This document shows, piece after piece, positions 15,785-23,044 of a stretch of DNA of 26,326 bases; the first letter of the stretch is position 1; each line of letters starts with the position of its first letter. Under the pieces are notes generated by a model. The model was not told the DNA's origin, searched no databases, and saw nothing but the letters and a program-made list of their open reading frames with translations. Source of the stretch: a virus; IMG/VR virus record IMGVR_UViG_3300029309_000301, positions 1 to 26,326 of that record, one strand, 5' to 3'. Both the position numbers and the translations under genes were made by a program.

Positions 15785-15943
15785 CTATTCCTCCTCTAAC
15801 AATACATATTCTACTTGAGCATTACAGTTTGAGCAATGTAAATGTGTAATCATGCCCGGTAAATCGTAGCCCAAATCTTCTGCATCGTGGTCACTTCCCC
15901 AAATAAGTTTACCACCACAATACCAACAAATGTCTCTAGCCAT
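15785..15943 (-). CDS. Zinc-ribbon mini-protein (52 aa)
   Basis: The peptide begins MARDICWYCGGKLIWGSDH and carries a second knuckle, LHCSNCNAQVEY. The pattern ICWxCGGKLIWxSD followed by a HCSNC knuckle recurs widely in marine phage small zinc proteins. The start ATG is 7 bases after AGGAGG. The gene sits with 2-base gaps between the probable clamp and the Cys-His-Asp gene. One zinc ion is expected. Likely a nucleic-acid or protein-binding adaptor; its partner is unknown. Confidence 0.85.
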   Translation of the reverse strand: MARDICWYCGGKLIWGSDHDAEDLGYDLPGMITHLHCSNCNAQVEYVLLEEE

Positions 15944-15945
15944 GT

Positions 15946-16707
15946 TTAGTCCTCCTGATACTCTTGGTCAATCACTATCATCAGAAAGTTAGTGCTAGGT
16001 TGTTCGATAACTAATACAGTTTCGTCGCCAGTATGCAATTGCAATTCTCCGTTAGGTAAGTTACTAACTAACTCAGGTAGCCATTTATCAAAAGCAGAAC
16101 GAGATGCCGTAGACGGTGCATCTACTTGGGACAACGGTGCACGGACAAACATTTTACCAGTCTCGCTCTTACCCCCACGTATCACGAACTCCTCGCCATC
16201 TGCATCAAACTCAGTCTTACAGGCAAACTTGTCACCCAATACTTTCTTGAATCCAGTCGCAGGTTTCAGAGCCTCACTAGATACTCTAGCATGATGAGTC
16301 AAAGGTATAGAGAACCAAGTAGTCCACATGTTTTTCTTTGAGTCGGCTATCGCTTTTTCTACTATCGCAATTCTCTTTTGCGATTCTATATATGAAGAAG
16401 TAGGCAATTGCAGACTTGAATTACCTGCTCTTATATGTAGAGTGCCAACTTTACCTTGCTGAGATATTTTTAAGTCAGGTGTCTTGACCGTAGACAAGAA
16501 TGATTTCATTTTAGGTATATCAGTGATGTAAATCTTACCACTGCTTTCTGAGCCACAATCTATTTTCCTATGGATGTAATGAGTGGATTTAGCCACAGCC
16601 GCAGATATACTACCAATGCGAACATCAATCACTATATCACCCAAGTCTTTGCCAAAACTTGACAAAAAATTGATGAAGTTATCTTTACTTATTGTTATTT
16701 CAGTCAT
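15946..16707 (-). CDS. Probable sliding clamp (PCNA/gp45-like)
   Basis: The length (253 aa) fits a PCNA-type clamp of two similar domains, and strand patterns repeat in the two halves: IVIDVRIGSISAAVAK and VGTLHIRAGNSSLQLP, then EFVIRGGKSETGKMFV and TVLVIEQPSTNFLMIVID near the C-terminus. Hits to a strict PCNA motif are not obvious, so the call relies on length, beta-rich pattern and position between polymerase and clamp loader. It would encircle DNA and tether PolB. It is one of few genes here with untranslated sequence upstream, so it may have its own promoter. The ATG follows GAGGTGGT. Confidence 0.65.
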   Translation of the reverse strand: MTEITISKDNFINFLSSFGKDLGDIVIDVRIGSISAAVAKSTHYIHRKIDCGSESSGKIYITDIPKMKSFLSTVKTPDLKISQQGKVGTLHIRAGNSSLQLPTSSYIESQKRIAIVEKAIADSKKNMWTTWFSIPLTHHARVSSEALKPATGFKKVLGDKFACKTEFDADGEEFVIRGGKSETGKMFVRAPLSQVDAPSTASRSAFDKWLPELVSNLPNGELQLHTGDETVLVIEQPSTNFLMIVIDQEYQED

Positions 16708-16746
16708 ATTACCACCTCATGGGTTACAGAGGGAAAGGCTTCATAG

Positions 16747-16753
16747 GATATAC
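16747..16753 (-). promoter_or_regulatory. Possible TATA element for the clamp gene
   Basis: GTATATC on the minus strand lies about 43 bases before the clamp ATG. With the usual archaeal spacing of about 26 bases from TATA to start site, transcription would begin near 16723 and give a short leader holding the GAGGTGG ribosome site. It lies in the largest intergenic space of the minus-strand operon. Short AT-rich matches are common by chance and no clear BRE is visible, so this is tentative. Confidence 0.3.
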
Positions 16754-16810
16754 AAGACTACTATCTCCGGCGTGAAACTTTTACCTTTATTACTGGATAA
16801 ACCTCAGTGC

Positions 16811-16840
16811 CCCAACACTTGGGAGTTATCAAATAACTCC
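16811..16840 (-). terminator. Tandem hairpins at the end of the RecA-like gene
   Basis: Positions 16822-16840 are a perfect 8-bp stem (ggagttat / ataactcc) with a 3-base loop that contains the stop codon of the RecA-like gene. Next to it, 16811-16823 can form a 5-bp stem (cccaa / ttggg) around a 3-base loop; the two share a base or two, so they may compete. No long U-run follows, so it is not a classic bacterial or archaeal terminator. It could attenuate transcription, stabilise an mRNA end or mark a processing site between the two genes. Confidence 0.45.
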
Positions 16841-17884
16841 GTCTCTCAATTCAGGCAGACCATACCATTGGGCATCTTCGCCTTTCTTTGTGACGAAGTA
16901 AAGTCTTTCCTGATTCAATAGATTAGGATTGGTTTTCTGTTTAAAGAACTCAGCAGAGTATCTGACTTCACCTGTCAGGGACCCGTCATTGTCTCTGATG
17001 TGCTTGGCCTTACACCAAATAATTTGGAAAAGGTCTTTGTTAGCACTAGCGTGCCATGCAAACTTCCAACCATCGAATCCGACCTTACCATCTTTGTCTT
17101 CCTTTAGATGAGTTTCCCAATAAACATCTACACCTAGACGGTTGAGTTTCTGACATTGTGCTGTCAATTGTTTAAATCTAGTCGCACGGATGTTCCAGTT
17201 CCAACCAATCTCAGCGTTTAACTTTGAGTGCGCTGCTTCGACTGCATCAGTTGCTTTCATGTCCAAGTCGTATATTTTCATGCAAGTAATGCACATTTCA
17301 TCAAACTGGTCTACCCCAGTCACGATGAACGACTTTAGCATAGGTCCTTCAAATCCGGGCTTGTATTGATTCTCTGCATACTCGACAGCAAACTTACAAA
17401 TGTCCATGACACGATTATACGACAATAGATAATTGTAAGCAGTTCTATCTTTTTGTTGCATCACCCAAGGAGAGAAGATGCGGAAAGAAGGGTCATTGTG
17501 ATAATGCGCCTGCTTACAAGACAAGCCACCATTGTCATGGTCAAGTATAATGGCTAGACCTTCGGGATGCTTGTGTTTGTGGGCATCCATGGCAAGACCA
17601 GTCTTGCCACTACCCTCATGACCCACGAACGCTGCCATAGTGCTACTTGGCTCAATCAATGGTGCTTCAGTCTGTGATTCTAATTCGGCTTGTAGACCGG
17701 GGAATCGACTTAGGAACTCGGTAGAAGAAACAGTCTCTACCTCCTCTGCTTTCTTTTCCTCTATATTCTCAACCAGTTCTTTCAACTGTTCTTGAGGGTC
17801 AGCAATGATTGCTTTTTCCTCACCTTCGATTTTGTTCGCTATCGCTACTTCTTCTGCTTCTGCTAATGCTTCCCAGCCGCTCAT
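16829..17884 (-). CDS. RecA/RadA-like ATPase (Sak4/AAA_24 type)
   Basis: The 351-aa protein has an acidic, Glu-rich N-terminal stretch of about 80 residues, then Walker A (VGHEGSGKTGLA, residues 87-98), an ILDHDNGG strand and a Walker B-like KSFIVTGVDQFDEM (184-197). It lacks the full RadA helix-hairpin-helix domain. This fits short RecA-core proteins used by viruses for single-strand annealing or strand exchange (Sak4), or the phage nucleotide-binding AAA_24 group. It lies next to the RPA-like gene, a natural partner on ssDNA. The ATG overlaps the upstream stop and follows GGAGG. ATPase core certain; recombination role likely. Confidence 0.85.
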   Translation of the reverse strand: MSGWEALAEAEEVAIANKIEGEEKAIIADPQEQLKELVENIEEKKAEEVETVSSTEFLSRFPGLQAELESQTEAPLIEPSSTMAAFVGHEGSGKTGLAMDAHKHKHPEGLAIILDHDNGGLSCKQAHYHNDPSFRIFSPWVMQQKDRTAYNYLLSYNRVMDICKFAVEYAENQYKPGFEGPMLKSFIVTGVDQFDEMCITCMKIYDLDMKATDAVEAAHSKLNAEIGWNWNIRATRFKQLTAQCQKLNRLGVDVYWETHLKEDKDGKVGFDGWKFAWHASANKDLFQIIWCKAKHIRDNDGSLTGEVRYSAEFFKQKTNPNLLNQERLYFVTKKGEDAQWYGLPELRDGVI

Positions 17885-18069
17885 TCTTCATTCCTCCATT
17901 CTTCTAATTTTGCTAATACATCATTGTTGTATTCTTCTTTTACCAATTCATACACGCCCGGTATGGACTTGATGAGTGCTATACTACCTATATCTTCCAA
18001 TAGATAGCACAGTGCCTCATCAAACATTTCATCTGTTACCCAACTGTAATCGTCTGTCTTTTCACTCAT
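17881..18069 (-). CDS. Small acidic hypothetical protein (62 aa)
   Basis: The product is strongly acidic (many Asp and Glu, ending KLEEWRNEE) and mostly helical in pattern (VTDEMFDEALCYLLEDIG, then VYELVKEEY). It overlaps the RPA-like gene upstream and the RecA-like gene downstream by ATGA at each side, and has a GGAGGG ribosome site. No motif is recognised. Between an ssDNA-binding candidate and a recombinase it could be a loader or modulator of either, but this is only positional. Confidence 0.75.
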   Translation of the reverse strand: MSEKTDDYSWVTDEMFDEALCYLLEDIGSIALIKSIPGVYELVKEEYNNDVLAKLEEWRNEE

Positions 18070-19310
18070 TCTTTGTTCCCTCCAAATTGTTCTAATGTTG
18101 TATCTCCACTACCACCCGCAGGGCGGGCAGTCTTGTGAGGAATATGAATACCGAGAGCACTCAGACTCGCTTGCATCTCGTTATTGTAAGGTCTTAATCT
18201 CAATCTACCGACCACAATTACTTGCGTCTTTTCATTGTAACCTCTCCAGTTACCTTTCGCATCCTTGTATTCAAACACACGGTCCTCGTCGTGCATCCTA
18301 CCTGAAACCCATACAGTCACAGGGTCTACATTTGGCCCGTATATGTTTAGTCTGTAAGAGCGACCAGTAGGGTCATACTCGCTGTCCATAGGTTCTTTGT
18401 TTAGATAAGTAATGTATCCTTTAGTAATGACGATAGGGTTCATTGTCATACCGTTATTGGTAACAATCTTTCTATCTTCATGTGCTTCTACTAAGTCTGC
18501 CAAATCTACAAACTCGTTGTGCATCTTAGGGTTGATTAGTAACCTGTCAGGAGACAATGCTGTTCTGAGGTGTTCAGGTAACCATTCATTAGTGTATTCA
18601 ACAGCCTCGTGGAAATTGTTGTTAGTGTATAATGTATCTGAATCCTTGTTAGTAGGCTCGATAACTTGTATCTTACAAGCCTCCCACTTTTCATAACCAG
18701 CATTCATAGACTTACCTTGTAAGTTGATACGCCACATTTGAATGTCTCCACCTGATTCAGGTGAGCCCATGAAATAAGCAGTCCTACTGATGCTCTTTGG
18801 AGCCATAGGTTTACGCTCTCCATTCCTTGTGTTCAATAAGCACAGAATCATGTCGCCATGCTCAAAACCATACCAAGGTAAGTTACTACCATCTACACGC
18901 TCACTAGTCGCTTTGCCATTGATGTGCCAAACTCCTTCCTTAGCAGTGAGTATGCCAATGTGACCTTCGTCTATTGCTCGGTCACGATTAGAATTGAACA
19001 TGTTAACAGCACGGTCAAACGCTCCCTTTCTATTGTCTCTTTCACTATCTTCGATGCCCACGAACATACCGACATAACTAGCAGTTTCTCTCAAGCGACC
19101 AGCGCTGACGTTCCTGCTTTCAATTACGAATTGCTCGCTCCACTGTGTTAAGTAAAAGGGGTCCTCGTCTAACGGGTCCTCGACACTAAATTCAACAGCG
19201 AGCCACTCTCTGAATTTATTCGCTGCCTCTCCAGTCTGAATACCCAATCGCTCAGCGTATCCCTTCATTCTCTCTATCACATCTTCCGGCCATGTTTTTC
19301 CTTCACTCAT
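18066..19310 (-). CDS. Probable RPA-like single-stranded DNA-binding protein
   Basis: The 414-aa protein has a helical N-terminal part (about residues 1-110) and beta-rich segments consistent with OB folds. These include WYGFEHGDMILCLLN near residue 150, VDPVTVWVSGRMHD near 340 and QVIVVGRLRLRPYNNEMQASL near 380. A flexible Gly, Ser and Thr tail follows. No zinc-finger Cys set is visible. The type of fold, and its place between the clamp loader and a recombinase, match a replication protein A that coats ssDNA. The match is not strong enough to exclude another replication protein. The ATG follows GGAGGAG and overlaps the RFC stop. Confidence 0.55.
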   Translation of the reverse strand: MSEGKTWPEDVIERMKGYAERLGIQTGEAANKFREWLAVEFSVEDPLDEDPFYLTQWSEQFVIESRNVSAGRLRETASYVGMFVGIEDSERDNRKGAFDRAVNMFNSNRDRAIDEGHIGILTAKEGVWHINGKATSERVDGSNLPWYGFEHGDMILCLLNTRNGERKPMAPKSISRTAYFMGSPESGGDIQMWRINLQGKSMNAGYEKWEACKIQVIEPTNKDSDTLYTNNNFHEAVEYTNEWLPEHLRTALSPDRLLINPKMHNEFVDLADLVEAHEDRKIVTNNGMTMNPIVITKGYITYLNKEPMDSEYDPTGRSYRLNIYGPNVDPVTVWVSGRMHDEDRVFEYKDAKGNWRGYNEKTQVIVVGRLRLRPYNNEMQASLSALGIHIPHKTARPAGGSGDTTLEQFGGNKE

Positions 19311-20239
19311 ATTTTCTCCTCCATGTTTTTCTTTAGTTTTGCTACAAAGTATTCCACAAATGACACATCATCATCCGGCCACTGTGTAGCCAGCATAACA
19401 AATTCGCCATAAGTGAGCATGAAATTGTGCCAGTCGCTTTCGCTTTCCATCAACGGTTTGGCACGATAGCGGAGTCCTTTAAGCACTCCGAATCTACTTT
19501 GACCCGATTCTAAGGCTTGAGTCAAGAAAGCCGTAAGCATTGGGAAGTCATTCCCCATCAGGTTGAGAGCCGCCTTGTTGAGATATGCGGTGTCTCTCCT
19601 GAGATGCTCCATGAGCGCACTGTCATCCTTGGGAAGGCCCTCAAGTATGTCAATGGCTTGTCTATAACTTCCATTAGTGAATTTGATAAGGTTAGGTAAT
19701 TGGTCTTTCCATGCCGAGGGCATGCTTTCAACATCTATGATGGATTGCAATCGACTCGTTTCTTGAGCATCAATTGGTTTGAAATGAAAAGTCAGGCACC
19801 TGTCTCTGATAGCATTGTGAATAGGCCCTATGTCATTAGCAGTCAATATGAATATGGTGCTCTTGTGACTTTCTTCCATCACTTGGCGAAGTGCCTTTTG
19901 AGCGGGGGTAGTGAAACTATCTGCTTCGTCTAAGCATATAACCCTACGACTAACTCCTAACCCCTTCTGCTTACTGATTGATTTTAATTCACGAATATAA
20001 TCTATACCTCTATCGTCCGAGGCATTAGTAATAGTAAAGTTGCTTGGGTCGAAAAACTCACCTTGTAAGTCACTTGCCAAAGCATAAGCGGCGCTAGTCT
20101 TACCTACTCCCGGTGGACCAACCAACAAGATGTTGGATGGACAAGTGTCGATGTTCCAAGATGATGCTGATTTGATAAAGTCGGAGTGCCCTACTATGTC
20201 AGTTACAGTAGTAGGTCTATACTTTTCTCTCAAGTTCAT
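19307..20239 (-). CDS. RFC small subunit, clamp-loader ATPase
   Basis: From the ATG at 20239 the product is 310 aa and opens MNLREKYRP, the usual start of RFC small subunits. Motifs follow in order: LLVGPPGVGKTSAA (Walker A), ICLDEADSFT (Walker B), ILTAND (sensor 1) and IRDRCLTFHF (RFC SRC-type arginine finger, here RDRC). It opens the sliding clamp ring with ATP and loads it on DNA. A GGTGAT ribosome site sits just before this ATG. Alternatives are GTG at 20293, which overlaps the upstream gene by 8 bases, and ATG at 20251; both add residues foreign to the family. No large RFC subunit is in the window. Confidence 0.96.
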   Translation of the reverse strand: MNLREKYRPTTVTDIVGHSDFIKSASSWNIDTCPSNILLVGPPGVGKTSAAYALASDLQGEFFDPSNFTITNASDDRGIDYIRELKSISKQKGLGVSRRVICLDEADSFTTPAQKALRQVMEESHKSTIFILTANDIGPIHNAIRDRCLTFHFKPIDAQETSRLQSIIDVESMPSAWKDQLPNLIKFTNGSYRQAIDILEGLPKDDSALMEHLRRDTAYLNKAALNLMGNDFPMLTAFLTQALESGQSRFGVLKGLRYRAKPLMESESDWHNFMLTYGEFVMLATQWPDDDVSFVEYFVAKLKKNMEEKI

Positions 20240-20268
20240 CGGAATCACCATGTTATCTTTGTTATCGG

Positions 20269-20276
20269 TATTTAAG
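20269..20276 (-). promoter_or_regulatory. Possible TATA box for the RFC gene
   Basis: CTTAAATA on the minus strand closely matches the archaeal TATA consensus. Its centre lies about 33 bases before the preferred RFC ATG, so a start site about 26 bases downstream would give a near-leaderless or very short-leader transcript. It lies within the 46 bases between the upstream stop and this ATG, which supports the shorter RFC gene model. Chance AT-rich matches cannot be excluded. Confidence 0.35.
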
Positions 20277-20285
20277 GGGAAGGCT

Positions 20286-21740
20286 TCAGTCACTCATTTC
20301 TATCATATCAGTCAGTTGAGATACATTTCCATATCCTAATGTATCGTCGAGATACTTGACTTCTCCGTCCGTCAGTGACAGGTTATTGAGGGAGAACTCT
20401 TTCATCTCCACCACTATAACTAATGCATATTCGTCCACTGGTATCCAGTCTTGTCCGACTAGCACTCCCTGTTGAGCAAGGCGCTGACGGCTGTGCTGTG
20501 CAATAGTCTGACTTAATGTTAACTGCCCGACTTCGTAAGTTTCGTATCCATCCATTGCTGACACCCTAACTTGAGTTTGATATTCTTCGTTGCGTTTGAT
20601 TGCTGTAACTAATAAGTGTAAATGAAATGCGTCTTTGAGAATGGTCCAGCCACCTGTGCCTCCTAGTTCAATAGGACCTGCACTAGTCAACCTCAGTCTC
20701 TGACCTTGCTCAAGGCTTTGTAAATAATGATTGAAATCTGTGGACACTGGTATGAACATGCCAGTTTTTGTTGGGACTGTAAAATGCAATTCCTGCAATT
20801 GAGACACTCTGTCCTTGTAGGGTAGTTTGTATATGTTCCAATCTTCGCCTATCGCTAAAACATCCGTGACGCTTTTGATAATGGGACCTTCTACCTCTAC
20901 CTCAAGTATCGCCTCTGTTTTAGTATAAGGTAACTGTATCGGTTTACCCATGATTTGTTTGTGCTTGTTGTAAAGGACTCCTTTGAAGGTCCCTTTTGGA
21001 AATTCAGTTATGTGTAAATACTGCCTAGGATATGTAATCACTTCAGCGTATACATCAGCAGGTGTGGTTAATTTATCCCACGCCTTGTATACAGGGCCAA
21101 CAAAGGGCTGACCGGGCTGCATGGTTCTGATTTCTAAATCCTTTTCAGTAGCCATTATCCTCTGTATGATTTCAGAAGGAGTCATGGTCTGTAACATGAT
21201 ATTGACTGACTTGAGGCTCTGAGCGAAGCCGTCCTTGATGTAAGAAACTAGTTGTATGAATCTATTCATTGGCATGGGTGGTCTTTCACCAGTAGCCCTA
21301 GACCAAAACAACAGTGCTTCTTTCTCGTTCAGTTTGCCAGCAATCTCAAGAAACCCTTCGTCTTTTATTCTAGCCATCAAGTTCATCGCTTGTTTGATAG
21401 TTAAACCGTTACCGCCATATTCAGGCGATTCTAAAGCAAGTAGAGGAACCATCGGCTTACCTGCTAACGCTTCATCCCACACTAGAGGAGAGATAGATAA
21501 CTTCTTACAAACATCATCTCTGAGTTCTCTGAATGATACGAACTGCCTTGGGTAACGAGAGTATTCAGGGTAGAATATCTCAATCAATTGGTTCAAATCT
21601 TCCTCTGCATTTCTAACCGCTTGTCTGATAATATCTACTGATTCTCTAAAATGAGTAGACCGATTATTTGCGTCGGTCATGTAGTTACGATAGAGATTCC
21701 TTAGATTCTCGGAGACTTGCGCTGCTTCAGCCAGTAGCAT
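20286..21740 (-). CDS. Unknown replication-cluster protein (484 aa)
   Basis: I do not recognise the family. The N-terminal third is helical (NLRNLYRNYM, RQAVRNAEEDLNQLIEIF). The middle has FLEIAGKLNEKEALLFWSRA, followed by TGERPPMP. The rest is beta-rich, ending in DEYALVIVVEMKEFSLNNLS and then LTDGEVKYLDD. The order of a helical part, a beta core and a final VVEM-x-EFS strand vaguely recalls ATP-dependent DNA ligases, but the KxDG adenylation motif and the other ligase motifs are not there, so ligase activity is not supported. It overlaps the PC4-like gene by 14 bases, has a GAGGG site and directly precedes the clamp loader, so a replication or recombination role is likely. Confidence 0.7.
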   Translation of the reverse strand: MLLAEAAQVSENLRNLYRNYMTDANNRSTHFRESVDIIRQAVRNAEEDLNQLIEIFYPEYSRYPRQFVSFRELRDDVCKKLSISPLVWDEALAGKPMVPLLALESPEYGGNGLTIKQAMNLMARIKDEGFLEIAGKLNEKEALLFWSRATGERPPMPMNRFIQLVSYIKDGFAQSLKSVNIMLQTMTPSEIIQRIMATEKDLEIRTMQPGQPFVGPVYKAWDKLTTPADVYAEVITYPRQYLHITEFPKGTFKGVLYNKHKQIMGKPIQLPYTKTEAILEVEVEGPIIKSVTDVLAIGEDWNIYKLPYKDRVSQLQELHFTVPTKTGMFIPVSTDFNHYLQSLEQGQRLRLTSAGPIELGGTGGWTILKDAFHLHLLVTAIKRNEEYQTQVRVSAMDGYETYEVGQLTLSQTIAQHSRQRLAQQGVLVGQDWIPVDEYALVIVVEMKEFSLNNLSLTDGEVKYLDDTLGYGNVSQLTDMIEMSD

Positions 21741-21996
21741 CTGTTTCCCTCAGTTCCGAGAGGGTATGTTGGATTGCCTTTGACAATGTATGTGCCTCCT
21801 CAAGAGTAAGCCTCACTCCCTCTTTAGTGAAGCCCTCTCCTTTAGGGTGCTCGTGTGTTCTTCTAGTGCGAATATCTATCTTGGACTCTGCCCCACCATA
21901 TGGAGTATTTAGGGTCATGACAATCTCAGCCTTTCCTCTCCATCTTACTGAAGTGGCCGGTGTTCTCCAGCGTATCTCTTGCTCAAAGCCCCTCAA
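21727..21996 (-). CDS. PC4-like small DNA-binding protein
   Basis: The core of the 89-aa product, KIDIRTRRTHEHPKGEG followed by FTKEGVRLTLEEAHTLSKAI, follows the pattern of PC4/p15-type ssDNA-binding coactivators (vDIRxxy, then a pTkkGisLtxeexxxL helix). Its upstream half is beta-prone and basic (RWRTPATSVRWRGKAEIV). A TTG start at 21996 is preferred since GGGGAG lies 7 bases before it; a GTG at 22020 would add eight residues but has no ribosome site. It overlaps the 484-aa gene. It may bind ssDNA at the fork or affect viral transcription. The resemblance is by eye. Confidence 0.6.
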   Translation of the reverse strand: MRGFEQEIRWRTPATSVRWRGKAEIVMTLNTPYGGAESKIDIRTRRTHEHPKGEGFTKEGVRLTLEEAHTLSKAIQHTLSELRETDATG

Positions 21997-22000
21997 GGTA

Positions 22001-22051
22001 TCACTCCCCGATGAACTCACCGTAGTATGGCATCTCTCTTACTTCGCTCAT
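22001..22051 (-). CDS. Possible 16-residue mini-gene or leader peptide
   Basis: An ATG overlapping the upstream stop (ATGA) is preceded by GGTGAAAGC, and the frame ends after 16 codons (MSEVREMPYYGEFIGE) at a TGA four bases before the TTG of the PC4-like gene. The arrangement matches the stop/start linkage of its neighbours and would couple translation of the PC4-like gene, whose GGGGAG site lies inside it. It is so short that chance is quite possible. Confidence 0.35.
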   Translation of the reverse strand: MSEVREMPYYGEFIGE

Positions 22052-22299
22052 GCTTTCACCCTATCCTCATACCACATGACGGCTAACCACATGAGTTGCT
22101 TTAGCATATTTCCCCATGTTTTCTCTGCCTCTAAAACTTCACCTGCGGGATTTCTTAAAACCCAATGCCACGCTTCGTCACCAAATACATCGGGCCTCTT
22201 TTCTCTTTTTATCGTGGCACCGTATGCACCTGCTGCTTGCCACGCCTTGCTCGGAACACTTGATGTCTTGAAACTTTTTGAGCCGTCGTTGTGTCTCAT
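22048..22299 (-). CDS. Hypothetical protein (83 aa), small-gene array
   Basis: The product is basic at its N-terminus (KSFKTSSVPSKAWQ) and Trp-rich later (EAWHWVLRN, MLKQLMWLAVMWYEDR). It has no Cys pair. The GEVLEAEKTWGNML segment may form an amphipathic helix. Its ATG follows GAGGTGACAGT, a loose copy of the array junction, and overlaps the preceding stop. I recognise no family. Confidence 0.7.
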   Translation of the reverse strand: MRHNDGSKSFKTSSVPSKAWQAAGAYGATIKREKRPDVFGDEAWHWVLRNPAGEVLEAEKTWGNMLKQLMWLAVMWYEDRVKA

Positions 22300-22538
22300 A
22301 CTGTCACCTCTTTCCTAGACGGGTCGGCTTTGATACATTCTTCGGATTCCCACAGTATTTCATATTCTTCGTAAGGGTATGGCATTGCGTCAGTGCAAAT
22401 CACTCTTTCAATCCATTGGACTCCTTCTTCACCTATGTGTTGCTTCCACTTGCGCCATTCTTTACCAGTGTAAGTAAAGGAGTCGTGTGAATCACCATCC
22501 ACACCCCAATGCACTCTATATTCTATCCATCTGCTCAC
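22296..22538 (-). CDS. Hypothetical protein (80 aa), GTG start
   Basis: The start is a GTG that overlaps the upstream stop and has the junction GGAGGTGACGGC directly before it. An open frame continues upstream to 22583 but would read through that junction, so the GTG is preferred. The product is Trp, Tyr and acid rich (RWIEYRVHWGVDGD, KEWRKWKQHIGEEG) and ends RKEVTV, the same junction-coded tail in slightly changed form. No family is recognised. Confidence 0.72.
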   Translation of the reverse strand: MSRWIEYRVHWGVDGDSHDSFTYTGKEWRKWKQHIGEEGVQWIERVICTDAMPYPYEEYEILWESEECIKADPSRKEVTV

Positions 22539-22684
22539 GCCGTCACCTCCAATTCGCAACCGGGGCAACCGGCGGTTGAGCATTCCATGTGGTAAGTATC
22601 TTCCACAAGATATTCAATTTCGTTACCTTTACTGTCTAATACTTTCAATATTTCATCATCATGTGTTAATATTATTGTAATCAT
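22535..22684 (-). CDS. Cys-containing mini-protein (49 aa), array gene
   Basis: The first half is a strand-turn pattern (MITIILTHDDEILKVLD) and the second has Cys35, Cys40 and Cys43 (ECSTAGCPGCE), a possible partial metal site with His32. It ends LEVTA, coded by the shared junction, and overlaps both neighbours by four bases. The clean overlaps and a perfect GGAGGTGA ribosome site support a real gene. Confidence 0.72.
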   Translation of the reverse strand: MITIILTHDDEILKVLDSKGNEIEYLVEDTYHMECSTAGCPGCELEVTA

Positions 22685-22779
22685 GCCGTCACCTCCACGC
22701 ATTTACGTCCTTCTCCACAAGGGCAACACCAGTCAGCGCAATCCATACACCATACTTCATGCTTACACTCATGACTCAT
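22681..22779 (-). CDS. Cys-rich mini-protein (32 aa), array gene
   Basis: The 32-residue product holds seven Cys (HECKHEVWCMDCADWCCPCG and one more before the tail) with two His, enough for one or two zinc ions. It ends CVEVTA at the shared junction. It overlaps both neighbours by ATGA with a perfect ribosome site. The density of Cys is too high for chance in a random frame, but no function can be given. Confidence 0.7.
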   Translation of the reverse strand: MSHECKHEVWCMDCADWCCPCGEGRKCVEVTA

Positions 22780-22934
22780 GCCGTCACCTCCACGCCACAA
22801 CAAGCGCACTTTATTTTACCATCACGACCAAATACTAATTGCATTTCAACAGGACCATCTATATCCCACTTAGTAATGCAATCCATGTGCTCTCTAGCAA
22901 GCCAATCTAAATCTTGTAAACGGTAGCGATTCAT
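22776..22934 (-). CDS. Mini-protein with terminal Cys knuckle (52 aa)
   Basis: A basic and aromatic N-terminus (MNRYRLQDLDWLAREHMDC) leads to a strand-like GPVEMQLVFGRDGKIK and then CACC, ending GVEVTA. Cys19, Cys43, Cys45 and Cys46 could form a metal site. The gene is bounded by identical junctions on both sides, with ATGA overlaps. Confidence 0.7.
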   Translation of the reverse strand: MNRYRLQDLDWLAREHMDCITKWDIDGPVEMQLVFGRDGKIKCACCGVEVTA

Positions 22935-23044
22935 GCCGTCACCTCTACGCTTTCTTCAAACTCATGCCCGCAATCGTGACAAAAATCCTCACCCTTCAAC
23001 CAAAACCGCTTACAATTTTCGCACCCTGTTATTTCAAGTGTCAC
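22931..23044 (-). CDS. Zinc-ribbon mini-protein (37 aa), GTG start
   Basis: Two CxxC knuckles, CENC (residues 8-11) and CHDC (22-25), separated by a short KRFWLKGEDF loop, form a minimal zinc ribbon. It ends SVEVTA. The start is GTG within the junction sequence, the variant also used by the 80-aa and 32-aa genes of the array. Its downstream junction differs from the others by one base (GAGG preceded by T->A change). Confidence 0.75.
   Translation of the reverse strand: MTLEITGCENCKRFWLKGEDFCHDCGHEFEESVEVTA

Noticed and set aside
20286-21740. Active ATP-dependent DNA ligase
   Set aside because: No KxDG adenylation motif and no clear downstream ligase motifs; only a vague layout likeness remains.
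21668-22318. Plus-strand open frame of 216 codons
   Set aside because: It lies opposite several well-linked minus-strand genes, has Ser/Leu-rich composition typical of an antisense shadow and has no ribosome site.
22296-22583. Longer 95-aa form of the 80-aa array gene
   Set aside because: Its first residues are a read-through of the junction repeat; GTG at 22538 directly follows the ribosome site.
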